Shown here piece by piece: positions 1-5,976 of a DNA stretch of 13,470 nucleotides. Origin of the DNA: JBGOTP01 sp041476545 (GTDB taxonomy: Bacteria > Acidobacteriota > Vicinamibacteria > Vicinamibacterales > CAVVIG01). Under the pieces are notes generated by a model, which had not been told where the DNA came from, did not search any database, and saw only the letters and a program-made list of their open reading frames with translations. The position numbers were made by a program, and so were the translations under genes. The DNA is taken from assembly GCA_041476545.1 (NCBI GenBank), contig JBGOTP010000116.1:1-13470 (forward strand). The letters run 5' to 3'. How positions within the stretch are numbered: position 1 is the first letter of the stretch; each line of letters starts with the position of its first letter.

Positions 1-224
1 CGGCAGGACGCGAGGCTGGTATACGCACGGATGAACGCGTCCTGCACCATGTCCGCCGCGGCATCGTGATTCAGCACGATGGACACCGCGTAACGGTACA
101 GTGCCGCCTGATGACGGTTCACGATCGGCGCAAACGCCTGGGTGTCGCCGTCGAGCACGCGCTCGATGGCTGCGATGTCGGCGAGTACATCCTCGGAGAC
201 GTACACGTCGGCGGGCATCGCCAT
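1..224 (-). CDS. ECF RNA polymerase sigma factor, N-terminal part (cut by window edge)
   Basis: Reading the minus strand from 224 gives 74 residues starting MAMPADVYVSEDVLADIAAI, and the frame stays open to the window edge. Residues about 30-68 carry the sigma-70 region 2 pattern: F-x-x-I-V-N-R-H, L-Y-R-Y-A, then D-M-V-Q-D-A-F-I-R-A-Y. In this family region 2 binds core polymerase and the -10 element. Region 4, needed to confirm the ECF class, lies outside the window. The ATG overlaps the TGA of the upstream gene as TGATG, so translation is probably coupled and the gene is the third of an operon. An ATG two codons later (218) is possible. Its position behind the anti-sigma-like gene is unusual, since the sigma gene is normally first. 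Confidence 0.88.
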   Translation of the reverse strand, partial: MAMPADVYVSEDVLADIAAIERVLDGDTQAFAPIVNRHQAALYRYAVSIVLNHDAAADMVQDAFIRAYTSLASC

Positions 225-1330
225 CAGAACACCACCATCACGGCGACATGCCCGCCCATCCCGTCGTCTCGCCGGCCGGCGACCGAGTCTGGCACGAACC
301 ACTCACCTTTCGCGGAACGGAAGGCGTATTCGTAGACACCGGCGGCGAGCGGCAGACGGATGACCCACTCGCGACCTTCGCGCTGCATAGGCGCCGGCTG
401 CCAGTTGTTGAAGCTGCCGGCAATTTGCAGGTCGCCCGCGGGTGCCTCCGAAACCGGAACGTGAATCGCCATGCGGCCGCCCTCTGGTTTCGGCGCCGGC
501 AGTCGCGCGGGCGGTGTCCGACCGATCCGCTGCGTGACGCCGATGCTCCATGAGCGGCGCGGCGCGTTCCAGTACAGCGGATCGGGCGCATCTTGCTGCA
601 CGGTGGCCCATAGCCTCGCCCGGCGGCTCATCGTCAGGCCGACACCCGCGGCCCACGCTACATCGTCCAGCTGCGAGCCGACCCACTTACCTGCGCGCGC
701 CCATGCACTGAAGGGAGAGCCCCCGTACAACAGCGATGCACCGGCAAAGGGATAGGTCCCCTCCGTCGAGCGCACCACGCGCGCGTCCCCCTGGAGCCGG
801 AGCGTGGATCCGTAACTGGCGCGCGCGCCCGTCTCCAAAACGCCGCGGGTTTCCGTGGCCCCCGCAAAGGCGAGCGTCTGGCCTCGCCAGCCGCCGCGCA
901 CCTCGACACGTGCGGCACCAGACGACAGGCCCACAAACGGAATCGCCTCGAGAAGACCACCGCTGCCGATGCGATCGACCACGGCGTCGCGGAACACGAA
1001 TCCGTTCGCGCCAGCGTCCACTCCGAGTGTGGCGCGCCGGGCGCCCGAGCCGGACGATGTGAATCGCCCGCCCGCGCCCAAGCCGCCGAGCGTCGGCGCA
1101 TCCCGGTCGAGTGGCGCCGCAGCGGTACCGTACATCCATGTGTCGCGGCGCCCGTCGTATTTGAGACTTCCCACGAGGTTGTTCGTGCCGACGCTAGACG
1201 AGGCCGGGTTGTACACGATCTGGCCGCCGGAGAGATCGACGGACCACGCCTGGCCGCGGGCCTCGGTCGGCAGACCGACCGCCACCAGCGCTGATGCGAG
1301 CGCGCACGCGTGCACAATCCGCCTGCTCAT
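224..1330 (-). CDS. Secreted, probably outer-membrane, beta-rich protein with C-terminal glycogen-binding (CBM48/AMPK1-type) domain
   Basis: The protein has 368 residues. Residues 1-27 look like a signal peptide (MSRR, hydrophobic core, A-R-G-Q-A). Residues about 28-275 alternate short Gly-rich and aromatic strands (for example LYGGSPFSAWARAGKWVG), as in an outer-membrane beta-barrel; no alpha-helical TM segment is seen. Residues about 286-368 form a glycogen-binding module with GSFNNW at 305-310, W-V-I-R-L-P-L, G-V-Y-E-Y-A-F and DDGMGG. This module is closely parallel to the one in the upstream anti-sigma-like protein. The start overlaps the upstream stop by 4 nt (ATGA) and the stop overlaps the sigma start. 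The barrel assignment is inference; a soluble periplasmic beta-sandwich protein is the alternative. The expected role is sensing or binding an alpha-glucan at the envelope. Confidence 0.85.
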   Translation of the reverse strand: MSRRIVHACALASALVAVGLPTEARGQAWSVDLSGGQIVYNPASSSVGTNNLVGSLKYDGRRDTWMYGTAAAPLDRDAPTLGGLGAGGRFTSSGSGARRATLGVDAGANGFVFRDAVVDRIGSGGLLEAIPFVGLSSGAARVEVRGGWRGQTLAFAGATETRGVLETGARASYGSTLRLQGDARVVRSTEGTYPFAGASLLYGGSPFSAWARAGKWVGSQLDDVAWAAGVGLTMSRRARLWATVQQDAPDPLYWNAPRRSWSIGVTQRIGRTPPARLPAPKPEGGRMAIHVPVSEAPAGDLQIAGSFNNWQPAPMQREGREWVIRLPLAAGVYEYAFRSAKGEWFVPDSVAGRRDDGMGGHVAVMVVF

Positions 1331-1989
1331 GAACGCGGCGTGTCCGGCGATAAGAGTGCGATACGACTATTGACGCCGCCGAAGCCATCGTCAACGTGCG
1401 TCGCATAGGGGTCGGCCATCCAGCGCCGGCCATCAACCACGAAGGCGTAGTCGTGCACGCCAAGTGAGAGCGGGAGCATGATCGTCCACAGACCGGGCGC
1501 TGTCTGGTGCAACTCGTACTGCGGCTCCCAGTTCGTGAAGCTGCCGGCAAGCCGCACGGCGGACGCCCCGGCCGCCTCGAGCCGGAACTGAACGAAAAGC
1601 CTCGGATCCGGTGCTGCCGTGGCGACGACCGGCGCCTGGGCAACCGACGACCGCCAGACGGACGCGGAGAACACGCTCAACAGAATAACGGCGGCGACCG
1701 ATCCCATGGCATACAGGGGACGGACACGGAATTCGACCGGCCGAGGCATCCATGCACCCTCGGCCAGCCGCCTCAATACACCGCGCGGCGCGCGCGTTTC
1801 AGGCTGTTTTCCGAGCTGCTCGACGCGGCGCATCACGGCAGTCGCCAGATCCGGCGGCGGAGACAGGTCCACGAAAGCGCGGGTTTCCTTGATCGCACGG
1901 ACAAGCGCGTCGACCTGCCCACGCTCCTCGGGCGTGAGGGCTGCCCGCTCAACTCTGCCCGCCAGATGCTCGTCAATCCGGTCCGTCAT
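1327..1989 (-). CDS. Anti-sigma-factor-like single-TM protein with periplasmic glycogen-binding (CBM48/AMPK1-type) domain
   Basis: The preferred start is the ATG at 1989 (MTDRIDEHLAG, 220 residues), because AAGGAA lies about 7 nt upstream; an in-frame ATG at 2043 would add 18 residues without an RBS. Residues 1-60 are a charged helical region resembling anti-sigma N-termini (DEHLAGRVERAALTPEERGQ), but the H-x3-C-x2-C zinc motif is absent. Residues about 91-112 are one TM helix (AMGSVAAVILLSVFSASVW). Residues about 130-213 are a glycogen-binding module with GSFTNW at 149-154, L-W-T-I-M-L-P-L, G-V-H-D-Y-A-F and DDGFGG. The predicted topology is cytoplasmic N-terminus and periplasmic sugar-binding C-terminus. 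It is first in the operon with the beta-rich partner and the sigma factor. The anti-sigma role is inferred from architecture and context. Confidence 0.85.
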   Translation of the reverse strand: MTDRIDEHLAGRVERAALTPEERGQVDALVRAIKETRAFVDLSPPPDLATAVMRRVEQLGKQPETRAPRGVLRRLAEGAWMPRPVEFRVRPLYAMGSVAAVILLSVFSASVWRSSVAQAPVVATAAPDPRLFVQFRLEAAGASAVRLAGSFTNWEPQYELHQTAPGLWTIMLPLSLGVHDYAFVVDGRRWMADPYATHVDDGFGGVNSRIALLSPDTPRS

Positions 1990-2088
1990 GTTCGTGTTCC
2001 TTACGTAGTATCGGAAGAGCTCATTCAGAAGACGAGGGAGCAAGGTGAAAGGTCACATCTGGGGTCTTTGGGGTCTCAACAACTTCTG

Positions 2089-2100
2089 TATAGTCTCCCC
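2089..2100 (+). promoter_or_regulatory. Probable -10 box placing the transcription start at the ATG (leaderless)
   Basis: TATAGT at 2089-2094 is followed by CTCCCC and then the ATG at 2101. The six-base gap matches a normal -10 to +1 distance, so the mRNA would begin at the start codon. No Shine-Dalgarno sequence precedes the ATG. The -35 region is weak: TTTGGG at 2067-2072, with 16-bp spacing, is the best candidate. A direct repeat GGGGTC-TTT-GGGGTC lies at 2061-2075. Confidence 0.45.
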
Positions 2101-2727
2101 ATGTCTTATCCCGTCTCCGTCAGCGTGCCGCCGGCCCTCACCAATCGGAATCGATTGACGACGGCGTTCCGGCTGATTCTGGCCATCCCCCATCTCATTC
2201 TCGTCGGCGGCGTGGGAATCGGCATCGCCTCCGGCGGCGGGAGCGCGACGACGGCCGGAGGCGAGGGCGGCCTGCTCGGCGCGGTTGCCTTCTTCCTCGC
2301 GATCATCAGCTGGTTCACGATCGTCATCGGCGGCACGCACATCGTCGGGATCCGGCAGTTCACGCTGTTCTACATGCGGTGGCGCGTGCGCGCGATCGCC
2401 TACGTCACGCTGCTCGAGGACGAGTACCCGCCGTTCGGGGACGCACCCTATCCAGCTTCCATTGAGGTCGTCGACCCGGCCGGCCCGCGCGATCGGCTGT
2501 CGGTCGGCCTTCGAATTCTTCTCGCGGTCCCCCACCTCATCGGGTTGTGCTTCGTGCTCCTGGCGTGGTACCTCACGACGATTGCCGCGTGGTTCATCAT
2601 TCTGTTCACGGGCAACTACCCCCAAGGGCTGTACGATTTCGGCGCCGGCGCGCTCAGGTGGCTGCTCCGGGTCGAGGCTTACGTGCTCCTGCTCGTCGAC
2701 GACTATCCACCATTCTCGCTGACGTAG
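2101..2727 (+). CDS. DUF4389 domain-containing membrane protein with internal duplication
   Basis: The protein has 208 residues from the ATG at 2101. The frame is open further upstream, but that stretch is antisense to the anti-sigma-like gene. Two copies of one module are visible: RLTTAFRLILAIPHLI (19-34) and RLSVGLRILLAVPHLI (132-147), and MRWRVRAIAYVTLLEDEYPPF-type ends near 92-112 and 186-204, each closing with D-(D/E)-Y-P-P-F. Hydrophobic helices lie near 22-44, 57-80 and 134-170. The pattern is that of DUF4389 proteins, whose molecular function is unknown. It is transcribed divergently from the anti-sigma operon, with 111 bp between starts. It appears to be monocistronic. Confidence 0.88.
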   Translation: MSYPVSVSVPPALTNRNRLTTAFRLILAIPHLILVGGVGIGIASGGGSATTAGGEGGLLGAVAFFLAIISWFTIVIGGTHIVGIRQFTLFYMRWRVRAIAYVTLLEDEYPPFGDAPYPASIEVVDPAGPRDRLSVGLRILLAVPHLIGLCFVLLAWYLTTIAAWFIILFTGNYPQGLYDFGAGALRWLLRVEAYVLLLVDDYPPFSLT

Positions 2728-2824
2728 ACATGCGACCGTCGAGACTCCGGTTCCCGGGCCGCTGACAGCTGCGCCCGCTCAAGCGGACCGACGACCGTCG
2801 ACGCGATTGGGTGACACCCGGCCG

Positions 2825-2853
2825 TTGACAACTGTAATCAATTCAGGATACAC
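2825..2853 (+). promoter_or_regulatory. Promoter of the DUF4160/DUF2442 pair
   Basis: A perfect -35 TTGACA sits at 2825-2830. GATACA at 2847-2852 (16-bp spacer) is a moderate -10. The expected transcription start is around 2859-2860, which coincides with the GTG start codon, so this mRNA may also be leaderless. The -10 is only a partial match. Confidence 0.5.
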
Positions 2854-2859
2854 ATAACT

Positions 2860-3081
2860 GTGGGCCGCTGGAAACGGGCCGGCGTGATCGTCGTCTTGTA
2901 CTCCACGGATCACGACCCGCGTCACGTCCATGTCTTCGAGGACGGCAAGCGGCTTCTGAAGTTCGACCTTGAATCTTGGAAGGTCATGGAGGGGAAGCTG
3001 ACGTCGAAAGCTCGAAAAGCTCTGGACGGTCTCCGTCAGGAAGGCGTCTTCGATGAGAAACCCAAAGTTCAAGGCGATTAA
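2860..3081 (+). CDS. DUF4160 family small protein (toxin-antitoxin-like partner)
   Basis: The protein has 73 residues from a GTG start. The core I-V-V-L-Y-S-T-D-H-D-P-R-H-V-H-V (about 9-24), followed by G-K-R-L-L-K-F-D-L, is the DUF4160 signature, including the D-H-x-P-x-H-x-H-V motif. Family members are about 70-90 residues long, so this one is complete. No good RBS is seen; the start coincides with the predicted transcription start. The 3' end overlaps the DUF2442 gene by 29 nt. DUF4160 and DUF2442 genes are often adjacent and have been viewed as a putative toxin-antitoxin pair, but which member is toxic is not shown here. The base composition is visibly more A/T-rich than that of its neighbours. 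Confidence 0.82.
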   Translation: MGRWKRAGVIVVLYSTDHDPRHVHVFEDGKRLLKFDLESWKVMEGKLTSKARKALDGLRQEGVFDEKPKVQGD

Positions 3082-3541
3082 ACCAAACTACCGGAAGGGC
3101 GTGCTCGACATCACCCTGCAGGAGGGAAGGAAGCTGACCCGTTACAACCTCCCCTTTGCGGCCTTCAAAGGGACGCGGATCAGTTCCAGGAACCGTTTGG
3201 TATCGATCGACATCGATGAGGAATTGGGGCGTCAGGGGGCCACGTTCGTGATGGCCGATGGCACCCGCGGCGATCTGCCGGCAGACTTCGTCCTGTACTA
3301 CTGCGATCCAGAGTACGACTGGTCGCCAATCAACCAGCTCAAGCGGATGCTCCGCGACAAACTCGATGCGTCAAAACTATCAGTCCGGGTGCTGGCGGAC
3401 GCGTTGAGAACCTCTCCCTCGCAGGTCGTTCGTCTGCTGGAGGAGAATCGCGGATCCAAACAGCTCCTTCAACTTCTCAAGCTCGCGGAACTGGCTGGGT
3501 ATCAGGTCACCTTCACGCTGAAGCGGAAGCCGGCGGCATAG
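3053..3541 (+). CDS. DUF2442 domain protein with C-terminal HTH (antitoxin-like)
   Basis: The protein has 162 residues. The ATG at 3053 is preceded by AGGAAGG at 3038-3044, 8 nt upstream and inside the DUF4160 gene. Residues about 10-85 match a DUF2442 fold (I-T-L-Q-E-G-R-K-L-T-R-Y-N-L-P-F at 20-35, then D-G-T-R-G-D-L-P-A-D-F-V). Residues about 107-148 look like an XRE-type helix-turn-helix (SVRVLADALRTSPSQVVRLL, then a second helix pair). The HTH could bind DNA and autoregulate the pair, as antitoxins do; this is inference. It is translationally linked to the DUF4160 gene. Only 21 bp separate it from the convergent MocA-like gene. Confidence 0.82.
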   Translation: MRNPKFKAIKPNYRKGVLDITLQEGRKLTRYNLPFAAFKGTRISSRNRLVSIDIDEELGRQGATFVMADGTRGDLPADFVLYYCDPEYDWSPINQLKRMLRDKLDASKLSVRVLADALRTSPSQVVRLLEENRGSKQLLQLLKLAELAGYQVTFTLKRKPAA

Positions 3542-3562
3542 ACCGCGGGGCAGTCCATTAAG

Positions 3563-4162
3563 CTAGCCGCCATCTCCCATGACACGGGCGTAGTCCTCTG
3601 GCGTGTCGATGTCCGTGAAGGCGCCCTCGTCGTCCACCTCGACGTCTCCCGCCGCTGACGCGTGGGCTCTGACGATCGGCTTCATTCCGAGCGACGGCTC
3701 GGCGGACCGGAGGAGCGGAAACATCGAACGGTCCACGACGATCGGATGACCGTGCCGGCCGTGGCTCACGGGCCGGACGATCGGTGCGCCGGTCGTGCGA
3801 TGGCGTTCGAGCACGGCCTTCACGGTGTCGGTCGACGCCAACGGCACGTCAACGAGCGTGAGTAGCATGGCGGTGACGCCGGGGCGATCGATTGCGCGCA
3901 GGCCCGCGAGCACTGAGGACAACTGGCCCGACTCGTAGGCTTCGTTCAGGATCACCCGGCAGGTCAGCTCGAACGACCCGAGGCTCTTCAGGATCGGCTC
4001 GGGATCGTGACCGACGACGACCACAATGTCGTCTACGTTGGCGCTCTGCAGCGTCCGGACAATGCGACTCAGAAAGGTCGCGTCGCCGGGCAGGGGAAGC
4101 GTGGCTTTGCCGCGTCCCATTCGACTCGACTTTCCGGCGGCAAGCACGACGGCGGGCACCAT
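3563..4162 (-). CDS. MocA/MobA-like nucleotidyltransferase (molybdenum cofactor cytidylyl- or related NTP transferase)
   Basis: The protein has 199 residues from the ATG at 4162. The GT-A-type nucleotidyltransferase signature LAAGKSSRMG is at 7-16 with Lys19 and LPLPGD at 22-27. LVDVP at 103-107 supplies the metal-binding Asp105. GHP at 138-140 and DIDTPEDY at 184-191 are typical of MocA and related proteins. Such enzymes transfer CMP, GMP or sugar-1-phosphate nucleotides. The overall form fits MocA-like cytidylyltransferases of molybdenum cofactor maturation, but no xanthine dehydrogenase gene is nearby to fix the substrate. No RBS is visible. A TACCAT box lies six bases upstream of the ATG. 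A much longer frame extends upstream only because it is antisense to DUF1176. Confidence 0.87.
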   Translation of the reverse strand: MVPAVVLAAGKSSRMGRGKATLPLPGDATFLSRIVRTLQSANVDDIVVVVGHDPEPILKSLGSFELTCRVILNEAYESGQLSSVLAGLRAIDRPGVTAMLLTLVDVPLASTDTVKAVLERHRTTGAPIVRPVSHGRHGHPIVVDRSMFPLLRSAEPSLGMKPIVRAHASAAGDVEVDDEGAFTDIDTPEDYARVMGDGG

Positions 4163-4200
4163 GGAATGATGGTAGGTCAGAATTGCAATAGAATCTCCCC
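4163..4200. promoter_or_regulatory. Short divergent promoter region between MocA-like and zinc ribbon genes
   Basis: Only 38 bp separate the two divergent start codons. On the plus strand TAGAAT (4189-4194) plus CTCCCC precedes the ATG at 4201, the same arrangement as before the DUF4389 gene. On the minus strand TACCAT (4174-4169) lies six bases before the ATG at 4162. The palindrome ATTGCAAT (4182-4189) is close to the middle. No ribosome binding site fits either gene, so both may be leaderless. The -35 boxes are poor. Confidence 0.4.
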
Positions 4201-4392
4201 ATGAGCGACGAGCTTCACATCCGGTGTCAGCGCTGCGGGACGGAGATGGAAATGCGCGACCCGGGTCCCGGCATGCCATGGACGCCCGATCAGTTCTGGG
4301 TCTGCGCCAACTGCGGTCGTCACTTCTGGACGACGTATCCGCCGCCGGCCGCTGCCAAGCCCAAGGCCACCACCGACCCGCCGCCTTCCTGA
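4201..4392 (+). CDS. Small zinc ribbon protein
   Basis: The protein has 63 residues. Two knuckles, C9-Q-R-C12 and C35-A-N-C38, are spaced as in a four-Cys zinc ribbon. The tail is Pro/Ala/Lys-rich and probably disordered. There is no signal peptide or TM segment, so it should be cytosolic. Zinc ribbons of this size may act in nucleic-acid or protein contacts; no function can be assigned. The gene may begin on a leaderless mRNA. It ends 25 bp before the DUF1176 start and may share a transcript with it. Confidence 0.78.
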   Translation: MSDELHIRCQRCGTEMEMRDPGPGMPWTPDQFWVCANCGRHFWTTYPPPAAAKPKATTDPPPS

Positions 4393-4417
4393 CGCGCCGT
4401 TGCGAACTCCAGGGCGC

Positions 4418-5521
4418 ATGAAGCACTTGAGCCCCGCACGAGTCCTCGCTTTCTTCGTCGTTGCCCTTGCGGTGGCTCAATTGCCGATCGGCAACGCCCT
4501 CCGTGCTGGAACGCTCGCTGCGCCTGACGAGCCGAAGCTGGGCACCCTTCACACGTACAAGGACTGGGTCATCGGCTGCGACAACGTCCAGCGTTGCATT
4601 GCCGAATCGCTGCCGCCGGCGGCTGCCAATTGGCAGCCGCCGCCCGGCGCCGATTCCGATGTCGTCTATGTAATTGGTATCCGCCGCGATGCCGGACCGA
4701 ACGGCCTGGCTGAGGTGTGGTTTCCGGTCAACAACAAGGCGCAGACCGATTCGATCGATTTCGGGGTCGATGGCCGGCAGATTGCGAGCGCCCTGATCGA
4801 GAAGGGTGCCGCGACCGTCCGCGGCGCGCAGGCCGCGGCGCTCGTCGCGGCCATGACGCGCGGCATGACAATGGAAGTCAAGGCGCGCGACAAGGTGTTG
4901 GGACGCCCTTCGCTCGCCGGGTCGGCGGCGGCGGTGCGTGAGATGGATGCGAGGCAGGGTCGTGATGGCACGACGACCGCGCTCGTCGCGACCGGCGCGC
5001 GGAGCGCGCAAACCGTGAAGGCCGCGCCGCCGCTACCCATCATCAATAGAATCGTGCCCGATCCTGCGCTAAAGGCCGAACCGTTGGCAGCCGAAGAGCA
5101 GGCCACCGCAATCAAGGTCGGAGGTTGCCTGGGCGTGCCCGAGGGAATTGACGTGGCCGTCTTGTCGGGAACTCAGACGCTCGTCCTCGTCACGTGCGAC
5201 TCGGGTCCTTACAACTCCAACAGCTCGGTGCTCGTCGGCACCGGTGCCACCGGCCGTCGCCGTTTCGTGCTCGCGACGTTCGACTACAAGCCTGGCTATG
5301 GCGCCTCAGGCTCGGGGCCGATTCTCGTGAACGGTGGATGGGACGCGACGACGGCGCGGCTCCACAGCAATATCAGAGGACGGGGACTCGGCGATTGTGG
5401 GAGCAGCGAAAATTTTGTATGGGACGGCGCGATGTTCCGGCTCGTCGAAGCGACGGTGATGGACGAGTGCCGAGGCTCGTATGACTGGATCACTGTTTGG
5501 CGGGCCACGCCGAAGCCTTGA
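4418..5521 (+). CDS. DUF1176 domain-containing exported protein
   Basis: The protein has 367 residues from the ATG at 4418; a TTG at 4400 is less likely. A weak AGGG lies just upstream. Residues 1-31 look like a signal peptide. The DUF1176 hallmarks are Y-K-D-W-V-I-G-C-D-N at 47-56, near a second Cys (C60), and the C-terminal R-G-L-G-D-C-G ... F-V-W-D-G-x-M-F ... C-R-G ... W-I-T-V-W-R-A (about 320-363; C327 and C351 may pair). The family is exported and of unknown function. A Pro/Ala-rich insertion at 65-79 (PPAAANWQPPPGAD) is encoded by a perfect 26-bp palindrome, so it may be a recent insertion or a DNA-level site. Confidence 0.87.
   Translation: MKHLSPARVLAFFVVALAVAQLPIGNALRAGTLAAPDEPKLGTLHTYKDWVIGCDNVQRCIAESLPPAAANWQPPPGADSDVVYVIGIRRDAGPNGLAEVWFPVNNKAQTDSIDFGVDGRQIASALIEKGAATVRGAQAAALVAAMTRGMTMEVKARDKVLGRPSLAGSAAAVREMDARQGRDGTTTALVATGARSAQTVKAAPPLPIINRIVPDPALKAEPLAAEEQATAIKVGGCLGVPEGIDVAVLSGTQTLVLVTCDSGPYNSNSSVLVGTGATGRRRFVLATFDYKPGYGASGSGPILVNGGWDATTARLHSNIRGRGLGDCGSSENFVWDGAMFRLVEATVMDECRGSYDWITVWRATPKP
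4617..4642. repeat. Perfect 26-bp palindrome inside the DUF1176 gene
   Basis: The centre is AATT at 4628-4631. The left half is CGGCGGCTGCCAA and the right half its exact reverse complement. In RNA it would form a long GC-rich stem closed by only a few loop bases. It encodes the Pro/Ala-rich segment of the exported protein. Confidence 0.9.
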
Positions 5522-5600
5522 GACCGCGCGAGTGTGCGCGAGGTTGGCCACTATCCCGCCATCGGTTGACGGGGTAGGAGCGAGCGCGCGCGAAATGGCA
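5521..5600. repeat. GC-rich intergenic repeat, copy A
   Basis: The element starts at the DUF1176 stop codon. Module 1, AGACCGCGCG then AGTGTGCGCGAG (5521-5542), can fold as CGCGC/GCGCG with a six-base loop and could act as a weak terminator. Module 2, AGCGCGCGCGAAATGGCA (5583-5600), recurs exactly, inverted, at 10363-10380 and as 14 bases at 11508-11521. It lies 55 bp upstream of the PQQ-remnant start. Confidence 0.7.
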
Positions 5601-5655
5601 TCCCCCTTGGGCGAGCGCGGCAATATCATGCTCGCTGGAACCAAGGAGGAACTTG

Positions 5656-5919
5656 ATGAGGCCACTCTTGAGCGTGTTCGCGGCGCTCGTCGCAATCGCG
5701 TTGGCCGGCGTGCTGTCGACCGATGGTGGTACGATATTTACTGGGACGAGTGATGGCTACGTGCTTGCCGTGAACTCGTCTAACGGGAATGAGATCTGGC
5801 GCCACCAACTGGGCGCTCCAGTTGATGCGGCCCCGATGACGTATATGGCGAACGGAAAACAGTTTCTCGTCGTCGCGGCCGGATCGACCGTTACCGCGTT
5901 CGCGGTGCCTTCGGGGTAG
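5656..5919 (+). CDS. Signal peptide joined to a PQQ-type beta-propeller end (probable quinoprotein remnant)
   Basis: The protein has 87 residues. AAGGAGG at 5643-5649 is an ideal RBS for the ATG at 5656. Residues 1-18 are a hydrophobic secretion signal. Residues about 18-85 (GVLSTDGGTIFTG, DGYVLAVNSSNGNEIWRHQLGAPV, APMTYMANGKQFLVVAAGS, AFAVP) look like the last blade of PQQ-dependent alcohol dehydrogenases. Those are usually about 550-750 residues long, so nearly the whole propeller is missing. The open frame and strong RBS argue that it is still translated. The most likely origin is an internal in-frame deletion of a quinoprotein gene; a new short secreted protein is the alternative. Without the active-site residues it should not be a dehydrogenase. 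Confidence 0.72.
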   Translation: MRPLLSVFAALVAIALAGVLSTDGGTIFTGTSDGYVLAVNSSNGNEIWRHQLGAPVDAAPMTYMANGKQFLVVAAGSTVTAFAVPSG

Positions 5920-5964
5920 GACGATGACAAAGGGTGTTGCATCGAGGCGCTGCTGTGAGCGTGT

Positions 5965-5976
5965 GGAGTGCACTCC
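5965..5976. promoter_or_regulatory. Perfect 12-bp palindrome, possible operator
   Basis: GGAGTGCACTCC reads the same on both strands. It lies in the 171-bp gap between the PQQ remnant and the TIGR03435 gene, 115 bp upstream of that start. A second palindrome, GCGGCGCCGC, is at 6049-6058. No convincing -35/-10 pair was found in this gap. Confidence 0.3.

Noticed and set aside
1507..2100. Upstream extension of the DUF4389 frame to an ATG at 1507.
   Set aside because: It lies antisense to the anti-sigma-like gene, has no recognisable domain, and the ATG at 2101 gives a normal family start.
3563..5011. A 482-codon minus-strand frame covering the MocA-like gene and much of DUF1176.
   Set aside because: Only the last 199 codons match a family; the rest is antisense to the well-supported DUF1176 and zinc ribbon genes.
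5559..5596. A promoter from TTGACG at 5566 for the PQQ-remnant gene.
   Set aside because: No acceptable -10 box occurs at 16-18 bp spacing.
5481..5753. A 90-codon plus-strand frame across the DUF1176 end and PQQ-remnant start.
   Set aside because: It overlaps two better genes in other frames and has no RBS or domain.
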